Notes: generated by a model from the letters alone, not told the origin. DNA of 44,172 bases from Streptomyces sp. HNM0575 (GCF_012726265.1 NZ_JAASAG010000022.1:1-44172); one strand, 5' to 3'; counted from the stretch's first letter, positions 15,693 through 22,972 are shown. Numbers and translations: made by a program.

Positions 15693-16562
15693 TCAGGCGC
15701 TCAGCGCCAGCGGCCCCCGTGCCGCCGCCTCGTCGTACCGCAGCGCCATCAGCGACGCCAGCTCGGGCGCGGAGCCCAGCACGGGCGCCAGCACGTCCGC
15801 GCGCTCCTGGAGCGCGCCGTTGCGGATGCGGTCGGGCAGATACCCGGGCGCGATCACGTACGGCGCCACCGCGACATGCTCCACACCGTCGGCGCGCAGC
15901 CCCCGTACGGCGTCCTCGGTACGGGGAAGGGAGGCGGAGGCGAACGCAGGACGCACGGCGCACCAGCCACCGGCACGCCGCCACTCCCGCGCGGTCTGTG
16001 CGATCACTGCGATCGCCTCCGGGTCGGAGGAGCCCGCCGAGGCGAGGACGACGCCCGTCGAGCGGTGCCGGTCCGCCGTGAGCCCCGCCTCGCGCAGCCG
16101 CCGCTCCAGCGCGCCGACGAGCAGCGGATGCGGACCCAGCACCTCCGCCTGCCTCACGCGCAGCCTCGGCAGCCGTGACGTCGCCTCGTGCAGTACGGCG
16201 GGGATGTCGGACTTGGCGTGGAAGGCGCGGCTGAGCAGCAGCGGCAGCGCGACGACGTCGCGTACGCCCTCCGCGTGCAGCCGCTCCAACAGCCGTGGCA
16301 CCGAAGGGGTGTTGAACTCCAGATGGGCCGCCTCCACGCGCAGTCCGGGGCGCAGCGCCCGCAGACGGGCGCAGAGCGCCGCGACCGTCGCGGAGTGCCG
16401 CGGATCGCGGCTGCCGTGTGCGACGACCACGAGAGCGGGGCCTGCGGCGGGCCGTGCCTGTGTGCCTGCGGCGTTGCCCGCGGTGGTCGCCGCCGGGCCT
16501 GCCGCAAGCCGTGCCGCGAGCTGCGTCGCGTGCCGTGTGGCGTGCCGTGTCGCGTGGTGCAT
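15693..16562 (-). CDS. Sirohydrochlorin chelatase (CbiX/SirB-like)
   Basis: A 289-residue chelatase. Two similar CbiX halves are visible: the first starts at LVVVAHGSRDPRH (about 44-56) with HLEFNTPSVPRLLERL and VVALPLLLSRAFHAKSDIP. The second has VVLASAGSSDP and HVAVAPYVIAPGYLPDRI. These enzymes insert iron (or cobalt) into sirohydrochlorin. Beside sirA and the cys genes it most likely supplies sirohaem for sulfite reductase. It follows cysN by 44 bases on the same strand, so it probably ends the operon. The N-terminal 40 residues are His/Ala/Arg/Thr-rich (HATRHATRHAT) and may bind metal or may be mis-started, since the AAGGA site is 17 bases from this ATG. Confidence 0.85.
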   Translation of the reverse strand: MHHATRHATRHATQLAARLAAGPAATTAGNAAGTQARPAAGPALVVVAHGSRDPRHSATVAALCARLRALRPGLRVEAAHLEFNTPSVPRLLERLHAEGVRDVVALPLLLSRAFHAKSDIPAVLHEATSRLPRLRVRQAEVLGPHPLLVGALERRLREAGLTADRHRSTGVVLASAGSSDPEAIAVIAQTAREWRRAGGWCAVRPAFASASLPRTEDAVRGLRADGVEHVAVAPYVIAPGYLPDRIRNGALQERADVLAPVLGSAPELASLMALRYDEAAARGPLALSA

Positions 16563-16606
16563 GGCGCTGGGTCCGTTCGTCCTTCGCTTTCCTTCCGGCG
16601 GGAACC

Positions 16607-17977
16607 TCAGAAGTCCCAGCCGTCGTCGTCCGCGCCGCGTCCGGCCTCGGCCTCCGCCGTCTCCCGTACGGCGTCCGCGAAGGCGTGCCCGGCCATTCCC
16701 GCCGTCAGCGTCGAGCCGTCCGCGGGGTCGATGAGCACGAAGGAGCCGGTGCGGCGCGAGTCGGCGTACGCGTCGACGGGCAGTGCCTCGGAGGTGCGCA
16801 GCACGACGCGGCCGATGTCGTTCGCCACCAGTCGCCCCGGCTCGGGGTGCTGGGACAGGTCGTCCAGCGTGAGCCGGGAGGGGATCTCCTTCACGATCGC
16901 CTTCACGGTGCGGGTGGTGTGCTTCAGCAGCACGCGCGCGCCGGGCGTCAGCGGGGTGTCGTGGAGGTGGCAGACGGTCGCGGTCAGGTCCTGGCTGGCG
17001 GTGACGGTCGCGTCCGACGGCACGATCATGTCGCCGCGCGAGATGTCGAGGTCGTCGGCGAGCAGCACCGTCACGGACTGCGGTGCCCAGGCCACGTCCA
17101 CGGACTGGCCCAGTACGTCGAGGCCCTCGATCACGGACGTACGGCCCGAGGGCAGCACCGTCACGGGCTGCCCGACGCGCAGTAGCCCGGAGGCGATCTG
17201 GCCCGCGTAGCCGCGGTAGTCGGGGTGCTCCGGGGTCTGCGGCCGGATGACGTACTGCACGGGGAAGCGCGCCGGGTCGTCGCTCGGATCGTCGGTGACG
17301 GGGACGGTCTCCAGGTGCTCCAGCACCGTCGGCCCGCCGTACCAGTCCATGTGCGCCGACGCGGTCACGACGTTGTCGCCGACGAGCGCCGAGATGGGGA
17401 TGGCGGTGATCTCGGGGACGCCGAGGGAGGCGGCGTAGCGGGTGAACTCCTCGGCGATGCCCGCGAACACGTCCTCGTCGTAGTCGACGAGGTCCATCTT
17501 GTTGACGGCGAGCGCGACGTGCGGGACGCGCAGCAGCGCGGCCACGGCGGCGTGCCGGCGGGTCTGCTCCACGACGCCGTTGCGCGCGTCGACGAGTACG
17601 ACGGCCAGCTCGGCGGTGGAGGCGCCGGTGACCATGTTCCGCGTGTACTGCACGTGGCCCGGGGTGTCGGCGAGTATGAACCGCCGCCGCGGCGTGGCGA
17701 AGTAGCGGTACGCAACGTCGATGGTGATGCCCTGCTCACGCTCGGCGCGCAGCCCGTCCGTCAGCAGCGCCAGGTCGGGCGCCTCCTGGCCGCGGCTGCG
17801 GGAGGCGGACTCCACCGCCTCCAGCTGGTCCGCGAGGACCGACTTGGAGTCGTGCAGCAGCCGCCCCACGAGCGTGGACTTGCCGTCGTCCACGGAGCCG
17901 GCGGTGGCGAAGCGCAGCAGCGAGGTCGCCGCGAGCGCCGAGTCGGAGTCCGCGCCGGAGAACGCAGAAGTGTCCAT
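16607..17977 (-). CDS. cysN: Sulfate adenylyltransferase subunit 1 (GTPase) CysN
   Basis: A 456-residue EF-Tu-like GTPase that drives ATP sulfurylase. The G1 loop is GSVDDGKST (28-36), the G3 is DTPGH, and the G4 is NKMD; beta-barrel domains fill the C-terminal half. With CysD it converts sulfate and ATP to APS. No APS kinase domain is fused; cysC is a separate gene here. The ATG at 17977 lies two bases after the cysD stop, with GAGGGG inside the end of cysD as ribosome site, so the two are translationally coupled. Confidence 0.95.
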   Translation of the reverse strand: MDTSAFSGADSDSALAATSLLRFATAGSVDDGKSTLVGRLLHDSKSVLADQLEAVESASRSRGQEAPDLALLTDGLRAEREQGITIDVAYRYFATPRRRFILADTPGHVQYTRNMVTGASTAELAVVLVDARNGVVEQTRRHAAVAALLRVPHVALAVNKMDLVDYDEDVFAGIAEEFTRYAASLGVPEITAIPISALVGDNVVTASAHMDWYGGPTVLEHLETVPVTDDPSDDPARFPVQYVIRPQTPEHPDYRGYAGQIASGLLRVGQPVTVLPSGRTSVIEGLDVLGQSVDVAWAPQSVTVLLADDLDISRGDMIVPSDATVTASQDLTATVCHLHDTPLTPGARVLLKHTTRTVKAIVKEIPSRLTLDDLSQHPEPGRLVANDIGRVVLRTSEALPVDAYADSRRTGSFVLIDPADGSTLTAGMAGHAFADAVRETAEAEAGRGADDDGWDF

Positions 17978-17979
17978 GG

Positions 17980-18915
17980 TCAGAAGTACCCCTCGCGCTT
18001 GCGGTCCTCCATGGCGGCCTCGGAGAGCTTGTCGTCGGCACGCGTCGCGCCGCGCTCCGTGAGCCGCGACGCGGCGATCTCGGTGATGACCTTCTCGATG
18101 CTGTCGGCGTCGGAGTCGACGGCGCCGGTGCAGGACATGTCGCCGACGGTGCGGTAGCGCACCTTGCGCTGCTCCACCCGCTCGCCGTCGCCGGGACCGC
18201 CCCACTCGCCCGGCGCCAGCCACATGCCGGAGCGGGAGAAGACGGTGCGCTCGTGCGCGTAGTAGATGGCGGGGAGTTCGATCTTCTCGCGGGCGATGTA
18301 CTGCCACACGTCCAGCTCGGTCCAGTTCGACAGCGGGAAGACCCGCACGTGCTCGCCGGGCGCGTGGCGGCCGTTGTAGAGCTGCCACAGCTCGGGCCGC
18401 TGCCGCCGCGGGTTCCAGCCGCCGAACTCGTCGCGCAGGGAGAAGACCCGCTCCTTCGCGCGTGCCTTCTCCTCGTCGCGGCGTCCGCCGCCGAAGACCG
18501 CGTCGAAGCGGTTCGACTCGATGGCGTTCAGCAGCGGCACGGTCTGAAGCGGGTTGCGGGTGCCGTCGGGCCGCTCCTTCAACTCGCCGCGGTCGATGAA
18601 CTCCTGTACGGAGGCCACGTGCAGCCGCAGACCGTGCTGCGCCACCACGCGGTCGCGGTACTCCAGCACCTCGGGGAAGTTGTGCCCCGTGTCCACGTGC
18701 AGCAGCGCGAACGGCACCGGCGCCGGAGCGAAGGCCTTGAGGGCCAGGTGCAGCATGACGATGGAGTCCTTGCCGCCGGAGAAGAGGATCACCGGACGCT
18801 CGAACTCACCCGCCACCTCACGGAAGATGTGCACACCCTCCGACTCCAGCGCGTCCAGGTGCGAGAGCGCATACGGGTCGTCCCGCTCCTCCAGCGCCGT
18901 GACAGCCGTCCTCAC
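17980..18915 (-). CDS. cysD: Sulfate adenylyltransferase subunit 2 CysD
   Basis: A 311-residue catalytic subunit of ATP sulfurylase, in the PP-loop ATP pyrophosphatase family. The PP-loop SGGKDSIVMLHLA is near residues 46-58, followed by LLHVDTGHNFPEVLEYRD and the FGGGRRDEEKARAKER segment. It adenylates sulfate in the first step of assimilation and works as a complex with CysN. The GTG start at 18915 overlaps the cysC stop by four bases (GTGA). GAGGGG lies six bases upstream. Confidence 0.96.
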   Translation of the reverse strand: MRTAVTALEERDDPYALSHLDALESEGVHIFREVAGEFERPVILFSGGKDSIVMLHLALKAFAPAPVPFALLHVDTGHNFPEVLEYRDRVVAQHGLRLHVASVQEFIDRGELKERPDGTRNPLQTVPLLNAIESNRFDAVFGGGRRDEEKARAKERVFSLRDEFGGWNPRRQRPELWQLYNGRHAPGEHVRVFPLSNWTELDVWQYIAREKIELPAIYYAHERTVFSRSGMWLAPGEWGGPGDGERVEQRKVRYRTVGDMSCTGAVDSDADSIEKVITEIAASRLTERGATRADDKLSEAAMEDRKREGYF

Positions 18916-19601
18916 AGCAGTCCCCTCTCACTCAGCAGCGCGCCCAGCGCCGCAGCGGATTCCTCCACGCCCTGCCGGTGCGCCTCGATCCGCAGATCCG
19001 GCTTCTCGGGGGCCTCGTACGGGTCGTCCACACCCGTCAGTCCGGAGATCTCACCCGAGGCCTGGCGCGCGTACAGCCCCTTCACATCACGCTGTGAGCA
19101 CACCTCCACGGGAGTGGCGACGTGCACCTCCAAGTAGCCGGTGCCGGCGGCCTGATGGCGCTCGCGCACCGCCGCCCGGCTGTCCTCGTACGGAGCGATC
19201 ACCGGGACGAGGACGATCACGCCGTGCGAGGCGAGCAGTTCGGCGACGAAGCCGATGCGCTGCACGTTCAGATCGCGGTCCGCGCGGGAGAAGCCCAGAC
19301 CGGCGGAGAGGAAGGTGCGGATCTCGTCGCCGTCCAGCACCTCCACGCGGCGGCCCCGAGCGGTGAGCTGCGCGGCGAGCGCGGTGGCGATGGTCGTCTT
19401 GCCCGCGCTGGGCAGTCCCGTGAGCCAGACCGTGGCGCCCGTCGCAGCACCGGCCGGCGCGGTCTCGGCGGATTCCGCCGCTTCTGCGGTCTCGGCGCCC
19501 TCCGCGGTCTCCCGCTGCGCCTCGGCCGCTGCCGCGGGGGCAGCCGCTTCCGCCGCGACCGTCGCCGCCGCCGGGGTCGTTGCAGTCATCTTCCGAGTCA
19601 T
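18912..19601 (-). CDS. cysC: Adenylylsulfate (APS) kinase CysC with Ala/Glu-rich N-terminal extension
   Basis: A 229-residue protein; the kinase begins near residue 55. The P-loop is GLPSAGKTT (62-70), followed by VEVLDGDEIRTFLSAGLGFS, RIGFVAELL and the conserved RDVKGLYARQASGEISGLTGVDDPYE. It phosphorylates APS to PAPS. Since CysH here carries iron-sulfur cysteines of the APS-reducing type, PAPS may mainly serve sulfotransferases, or the two steps may coexist. Residues 1-54 are an Ala/Glu/Thr-rich low-complexity extension absent from ordinary CysC (about 180-200 residues). The ATG at 19601 overlaps the stop of an upstream mini-ORF (ATGA). Confidence 0.94.
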   Translation of the reverse strand: MTRKMTATTPAAATVAAEAAAPAAAAEAQRETAEGAETAEAAESAETAPAGAATGATVWLTGLPSAGKTTIATALAAQLTARGRRVEVLDGDEIRTFLSAGLGFSRADRDLNVQRIGFVAELLASHGVIVLVPVIAPYEDSRAAVRERHQAAGTGYLEVHVATPVEVCSQRDVKGLYARQASGEISGLTGVDDPYEAPEKPDLRIEAHRQGVEESAAALGALLSERGLL

Positions 19602-19684
19602 CTCCCGCTCTCCGCCGCGGAGTTCACCGCGTCCGCGTACTCGTCCACGTGTACGCCCATGTTCACGCCCACGCCCGCGTTCAC
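19598..19684 (-). CDS. Mini-ORF (28 aa) tiling the cysH-cysC gap by 4-base overlaps at both ends
   Basis: The GTG at 19684 overlaps the cysH stop (GTGA), and the TGA at 19600-19598 overlaps the cysC ATG (ATGA), so this 28-codon frame exactly fills the space between the two genes. It encodes a small, acidic, Val/Gly/Ala-rich peptide containing NMGVHVDEYADAVNS. It lacks a strong ribosome site of its own, and re-initiation after cysH would be needed. Two readings are possible: a coupling peptide that carries ribosomes from cysH to cysC, or chance in GC-rich DNA. Confidence 0.4.
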   Translation of the reverse strand: MNAGVGVNMGVHVDEYADAVNSAAESGR

Positions 19685-20391
19685 AGGTGGATTCCGCACT
19701 CGCTCTTGCCCTGGCCCGACCAGCGTCCGGCCCGGGCGTCCTCGCCCTCGAGCACGCGCCGCGTGCACGGGGCGCACCCCACCGAGGCGTAACCGTCAGA
19801 GAGCAGAGGATTGGTCAGCACGCCGTGCTCCGCGATGTACGCGTCGACATCGGCCTGATTCCAGCGGGCGATCGGCGAGATCTTGACCTTCTGCCGGCGC
19901 TCGTCCCAGCCGACGACGGGAGTGGCCGCCCGGGTCGGCGACTCGTCGCGGCGCAGACCCGTCGCCCACGCGTCGTACTCACGCAGGCCCTCCTCCAGCG
20001 GCGCCACCTTCCGCATCGCGCAGCACAGGTCGGGGTCGCGGTCGTGCAGCTTCGGGCCGTACTCGGCGTCCTGCTCCGCGACGCTCTGCCGCGGCGTCAG
20101 CGTGACCACCTCGACGTCCATCACGGCGGCGACGGCGTCACGCGTGCCGATGGTCTCCGGGAAGTGGTAGCCGGTGTCGAGGAACACGACCTGCACGCCC
20201 GGGGCGACCCGGGACGCGAGATGCGCGACCACCGCGTCCTCCATGGAGGAGGTGACGCAGAAGCGGTCGCCGAAGGTGTCCGCGGCCCAGCGCAGCACCT
20301 CCAGCGCCGGTGCGTCCTCCAGCTCACGGCCCGCATCCTCCGCGAGCCGCCGCAGCTGTGCCGCGGAACGCTGCTGAGCGGCTGTGGTCAT
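19681..20391 (-). CDS. cysH: Phosphoadenylyl/adenylyl-sulfate reductase CysH (iron-sulfur APS type)
   Basis: A 236-residue reductase producing sulfite from activated sulfate. Four cysteines, C123-C124 and C206/C209, match the [4Fe-4S] ligands of APS-type assimilatory reductases. The catalytic thiol is C232 in the C-terminal ECGIHL. The P-loop-like SSMEDAVVAHL (48-58) and LDTGYHFPET complete the fold. The ATG at 20391 overlaps the stop of the zinc-ribbon gene (ATGA). Under APS-type chemistry it would use the CysDN product directly and bypass CysC. Confidence 0.95.
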   Translation of the reverse strand: MTTAAQQRSAAQLRRLAEDAGRELEDAPALEVLRWAADTFGDRFCVTSSMEDAVVAHLASRVAPGVQVVFLDTGYHFPETIGTRDAVAAVMDVEVVTLTPRQSVAEQDAEYGPKLHDRDPDLCCAMRKVAPLEEGLREYDAWATGLRRDESPTRAATPVVGWDERRQKVKISPIARWNQADVDAYIAEHGVLTNPLLSDGYASVGCAPCTRRVLEGEDARAGRWSGQGKSECGIHL

Positions 20392-20582
20392 GACTTCGGG
20401 TTTCCTTCCCGGGCGGTCCCGTCCTCCCCGCGCTGCAAGCCCCTGGCCAGCAGCCCGAGGAACGAGAGCTTGAACGCCCTGTTGCACGCGGCGCATTCCC
20501 AGCTCCCGTGCCCCTCCTCGGAGGGGCGCAGATCCTCGTCGCCGCAGTACGGGCAGTAGAACGGCGCGGCACGCCCGCTCAC
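20388..20582 (-). CDS. Small zinc-ribbon protein (64 aa) of the sulfate-reduction operon
   Basis: A 64-residue protein with two CxxC pairs, YCPYCGDEDL (about 9-18) and WECAACNRAFKL (about 28-39), so very likely a four-cysteine zinc ribbon; the rest is basic and short. It sits between sirA and cysH, a place where Streptomyces sulfur operons keep a small hypothetical protein of this kind. The GTG at 20582 has GGGAG five bases upstream and overlaps the stop of a mini-ORF (GTGA); its own stop overlaps the cysH ATG (ATGA). Its role is unknown. It could be a zinc-thiolate redox sensor, or a factor for CysH or SirA cluster assembly. Confidence 0.8.
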   Translation of the reverse strand: MSGRAAPFYCPYCGDEDLRPSEEGHGSWECAACNRAFKLSFLGLLARGLQRGEDGTAREGNPKS

Positions 20583-20635
20583 TGTGTCTCCCGCTCAGCC
20601 TCGGTGCGCTTTGACGCGTCGGCTTCCCTCGTCAC
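20579..20635 (-). CDS. Mini-ORF b (18 aa) in repeat copy 1, coupled to the zinc-ribbon gene
   Basis: The GTG at 20635 overlaps the stop of mini-ORF a (GTGA) and has AAGGAG six bases upstream. It encodes 18 charged residues (VTREADASKRTEAERETQ) and stops in a GTGA overlap with the zinc-ribbon start. It looks like the leftover 3' half of an ancestral 40-codon ORF, cut off by the 119-bp duplication. Confidence 0.4.
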   Translation of the reverse strand: MTREADASKRTEAERETQ

Positions 20636-20819
20636 TGCTCGCTCCTTCGTCGCTGTGCGGTTCCTCGGTCCAGCCGACGCCGCGCCCCGAGGCTCGCTCG
20701 CTGTGTTCCCCGCTCAGCCTCGGTGCGCTTTGACGCGTCGGCTTCCCTCGTCACTGCTCGCTCCTTCGTCGCTGTGCGGTTCCTCGGTCCAGCCGACGCC
20801 GCGCCCCGAGGCTCGCTCA
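20582..20819. repeat. 119-bp tandem duplication between sirA and the zinc-ribbon gene
   Basis: Copies 20582-20700 and 20701-20819 differ at only three positions. Each carries nested inverted repeats: GCCTCGG...CCGAGGC outside and GCGTCGGCT...AGCCGACGC inside. One RNA copy could therefore fold into a long interrupted stem. Each also carries AAGGAG plus a GTG start. Confidence 0.92.
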
Positions 20820-20820
20820 T
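20632..20820 (-). CDS. Mini-ORF a (62 aa), coupled to the sirA stop, spanning the tandem duplication
   Basis: The ATG at 20820 overlaps the sirA stop (ATGA). The frame runs 62 codons, Arg/Ala/Glu/Thr-rich (starts MSEPRGAASAGPRNR), through repeat copy 2 into copy 1, and ends in a GTGA overlap with mini-ORF b. The repeat length, 119, is not a multiple of three, so the second half is read in a new frame. With one repeat copy removed, the frame would be a 40-residue ORF linking sirA to the zinc-ribbon gene by ATGA and GTGA. This suggests a small linking gene that was recently duplicated. Whether the peptide matters or only the coupling does is unknown. Confidence 0.45.
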   Translation of the reverse strand: MSEPRGAASAGPRNRTATKERAVTREADASKRTEAERGTQRASLGARRRLDRGTAQRRRSEQ

Positions 20821-22514
20821 TTGAGGGCGCCCTCTTCCGCGCGGGCCGCCCACTGGGCGAAGCGCTCGCCGTCCTCGCGCTGCTCCTGGAAGTTGAGCAG
20901 CACGCGCTCGATGTAGTCGGGCAGCTCCTCGGCGGTGACCTTCAGCCCGCGCACCTTGCGGCCGAAGCCCGGCTCCATGCCGAGCGAGCCGCCCAGGTGC
21001 ACCTGATAGCCCTCGACCTGCTCGCCGTCGGCGTTCGTGACGAGCTGGCCCTTGAGCCCGATGTCGGCGACCTGGATGCGGGCGCAGGAGTTGGGGCAGC
21101 CGTTGACGTTGATGGTGACCGGCTCGTCGAACTGCGGCATCCGGCGCTCCAGTTCGTCGATCAGCGACGAGCCGCGGGCCTTCGTCTCGACGATGGCCAG
21201 CTTGCAGAACTCGATGCCGGTGCAGGCCATGGTGCCGCGCCGGAAGACCGAGGGACGGGCGGTGAGGTCGAGCGTCTCCAGCGACTCCGTCAGCGACTCC
21301 ACCCGGTCCCCTGCGACGTCGAGGACGATCATCTTCTGCTCTGCGGTGGTACGCACGCGGCTCGAGCCGTGCGACTCGGCGAGGTCCGCGATCTTGGCGA
21401 GCGTGCCTCCGTCGATACGGCCGACGCGCGGCGCGAAGCCCACGTAGTAGTTGCCGTCGCGCTGCTCGTGGACGCCGACGTGGTCGCGCCACTGCTCCAC
21501 GGGCGCCTCGGGCGCGGGCCCGTCGGCCAGTTTGCGCAGCAGGTACTCGTCCTCCAGCACCTGGCGGAACTTCTCCGCGCCCCAGTCGGCGACCAGGAAC
21601 TTGATGCGGGCGCGGGTGCGCAGCCGCCGGTACCCGTAGTCGCGGAAGACGGAGACGATGCCCTCGTGCACGTCGGCGACCTCGTCGCGCGGCACCCAGG
21701 CGCCCAGCCGCACGCCCAGCTTGGGGTTCGTGGACAGGCCGCCGCCGACCCACACGTCGAACCCCGGGCCCAGCTCGGGGTGTTCGACGCCGACGAACGC
21801 GACGTCGTTGATCTCGTGCGCGACGTCGAGCAGCGGCGAGCCGGAGACCGCGGTCTTGAACTTGCGCGGCAGGTTCGAGTACGCGGGGTTGCCGATGACC
21901 CGGCGGTGGATCTCGTCGATGGCGGGAGTGCCGTCGATGATCTCGTCGGCGGCGATGCCGGCGACCGGCGAGCCCAGGATGACGCGCGGGGTGTCGCCGC
22001 AGGCCTCGGTCGTGGAGAGGCCCACGCCCTCCAGCCGGCGCCAGATCTCCGGCATGTCCTCGATGCGGATCCAGTGGAACTGGATGTTCTGCCGGTCGGT
22101 GATGTCCGCGGTGCCGCGGGCGAACTCCTGGGAGACCTCGCCGACCGTGCGCAGCTGCCGCGTCGTGAGCTGCCCGCCGTCGATGCGTACGCGCAGCATG
22201 AAGTACTCGTCGTCCAGCTCCTCCGGCTCCAGCACGGCGGTCTTGCCGCCGCTGATCCCGGGCCGGCGCTGGGTGTACAGGCCCCACCAGCGCATGCGTC
22301 CGCGCAGGTCGGCCCCGTCGATCGAGTCGAACCCGCGGTGTGCGTAGATCGTCTCAATGCGTGTCCGCACATTGAGACCGTCGTCGTCCTTCTTGGTCTG
22401 CTCGTTGCCGTTGAGCGGAGTGAAGTGACCAGCGGCCCACTGACCCTCGCCGCGGTGGCGTCCGGCCTTGCGGCGGCTCGGTGCGGAAGCGGGACGCTTG
22501 GGGGTGTCGGCCAT
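20817..22514 (-). CDS. sirA: Ferredoxin-dependent sulfite (nitrite/sulfite) reductase SirA
   Basis: A 565-residue sirohaem/[4Fe-4S] reductase that takes sulfite to sulfide with six electrons from ferredoxin. The cluster/sirohaem cysteines are C431 and C437 (ACTGIEFCKLA) and C473 and C477 (NGCPNSCA). The two half-domain repeats are visible as ITDRQNIQFHW (139-148) and the equivalent later segment. C172 in TTEACGDTPR matches the cysteine that forms a Tyr-Cys link in mycobacterial homologues. The ATG at 22514 has GAAGGA eight bases upstream. The operon context (cys genes, chelatase) and the upstream Cys leader peptide support sulfite rather than nitrite as substrate. Confidence 0.95.
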   Translation of the reverse strand: MADTPKRPASAPSRRKAGRHRGEGQWAAGHFTPLNGNEQTKKDDDGLNVRTRIETIYAHRGFDSIDGADLRGRMRWWGLYTQRRPGISGGKTAVLEPEELDDEYFMLRVRIDGGQLTTRQLRTVGEVSQEFARGTADITDRQNIQFHWIRIEDMPEIWRRLEGVGLSTTEACGDTPRVILGSPVAGIAADEIIDGTPAIDEIHRRVIGNPAYSNLPRKFKTAVSGSPLLDVAHEINDVAFVGVEHPELGPGFDVWVGGGLSTNPKLGVRLGAWVPRDEVADVHEGIVSVFRDYGYRRLRTRARIKFLVADWGAEKFRQVLEDEYLLRKLADGPAPEAPVEQWRDHVGVHEQRDGNYYVGFAPRVGRIDGGTLAKIADLAESHGSSRVRTTAEQKMIVLDVAGDRVESLTESLETLDLTARPSVFRRGTMACTGIEFCKLAIVETKARGSSLIDELERRMPQFDEPVTINVNGCPNSCARIQVADIGLKGQLVTNADGEQVEGYQVHLGGSLGMEPGFGRKVRGLKVTAEELPDYIERVLLNFQEQREDGERFAQWAARAEEGALK

Positions 22515-22822
22515 GGCGGATGTCCTTCGGGTACTTCGGGTGTCCTCGGGGCGCCGTCCCCGGCCGGGCAGCCGGGAAGGCAGGGCACAGCCGGGTCGTC
22601 GAAGACGTACAGGTCAGCACGGGCAGGCGCGCGCGGCGAGGTCCGCTTCCTCCGGTACGTGGCGCGTGCCAGTACGGGCGGAGGGCAGGGGTCGGCCGCT
22701 GCGGTTCAGTCTGGGAGAGCACGGTCCCCCTGGAGGAACCTCCCGGGCCGCCTGGCCCAGGGGAGTTCGGTCGGGGGTGCCCGCGACGGTGAGGGCGGCT
22801 CTGGTCGGCGGTGCTGGGACTG
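22515..22822 (-). promoter_or_regulatory. Leader region between the cysteine leader peptide and sirA, with possible attenuator
   Basis: 308 bases separate the leader-peptide stop from sirA, too long for simple spacing. A hairpin can form from CCCCTGG (22727-22733) and CCAGGGG (22757-22763), and an alternative small one, GGAGG-AA-CCTCC (22732-22743), competes with it. This overlap of alternative stems is what transcription attenuation would require. No T run is seen, so a Rho-type mechanism is as likely. Confidence 0.4.
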
Positions 22823-22906
22823 TCAGCCCGCGCGACAGATGGCGCTGGACATACGGCCGAAGTCGACGTGGCGTCGACTCACCAAGGCGATTCCAGCACG
22901 AGACAT
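22823..22906 (-). CDS. Putative cysteine-responsive leader peptide of the sirA operon (27 aa)
   Basis: A 27-codon frame from the ATG at 22906 contains SRRHVDFGRMSSAICRA near its end. This (R)RHVD-x-x-R-x-x-x-x-x-C pattern with one cysteine just before the stop is the hallmark of the short leader peptides found before sulfur-assimilation genes in streptomycetes. Ribosome stalling at the Cys codon when charged tRNA-Cys is scarce would favour read-through into sirA. There is no strong ribosome site, so the transcript may start close to the ATG. TTGTCC (22971-22966) and TGGACT (22949-22944) on the minus strand are a candidate promoter. Confidence 0.7.
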   Translation of the reverse strand: MSRAGIALVSRRHVDFGRMSSAICRAG

Positions 22907-22958
22907 GACGGAAGCGTCGCACGGTGATGAACTGGCAGTCCACCGATATCCATGATGT

Positions 22959-22972
22959 GGACAAACCTGTCC
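22959..22972. promoter_or_regulatory. Inverted repeat GGACA-N4-TGTCC in the sirA operon promoter region
   Basis: A 5-bp dyad with a 4-base centre overlaps the candidate -35 box of the leader-peptide transcript, the position expected for a repressor site. Just beyond it (about 22995-23050) the 13-base unit GTCCCGGACGGTG recurs, three to four times counting variants. Confidence 0.35.

Noticed and set aside
20582..20819. 119-bp duplication as an insertion sequence
   Set aside because: No transposase and no terminal inverted repeats with target duplication; copies are directly abutting, so tandem duplication explains it better.
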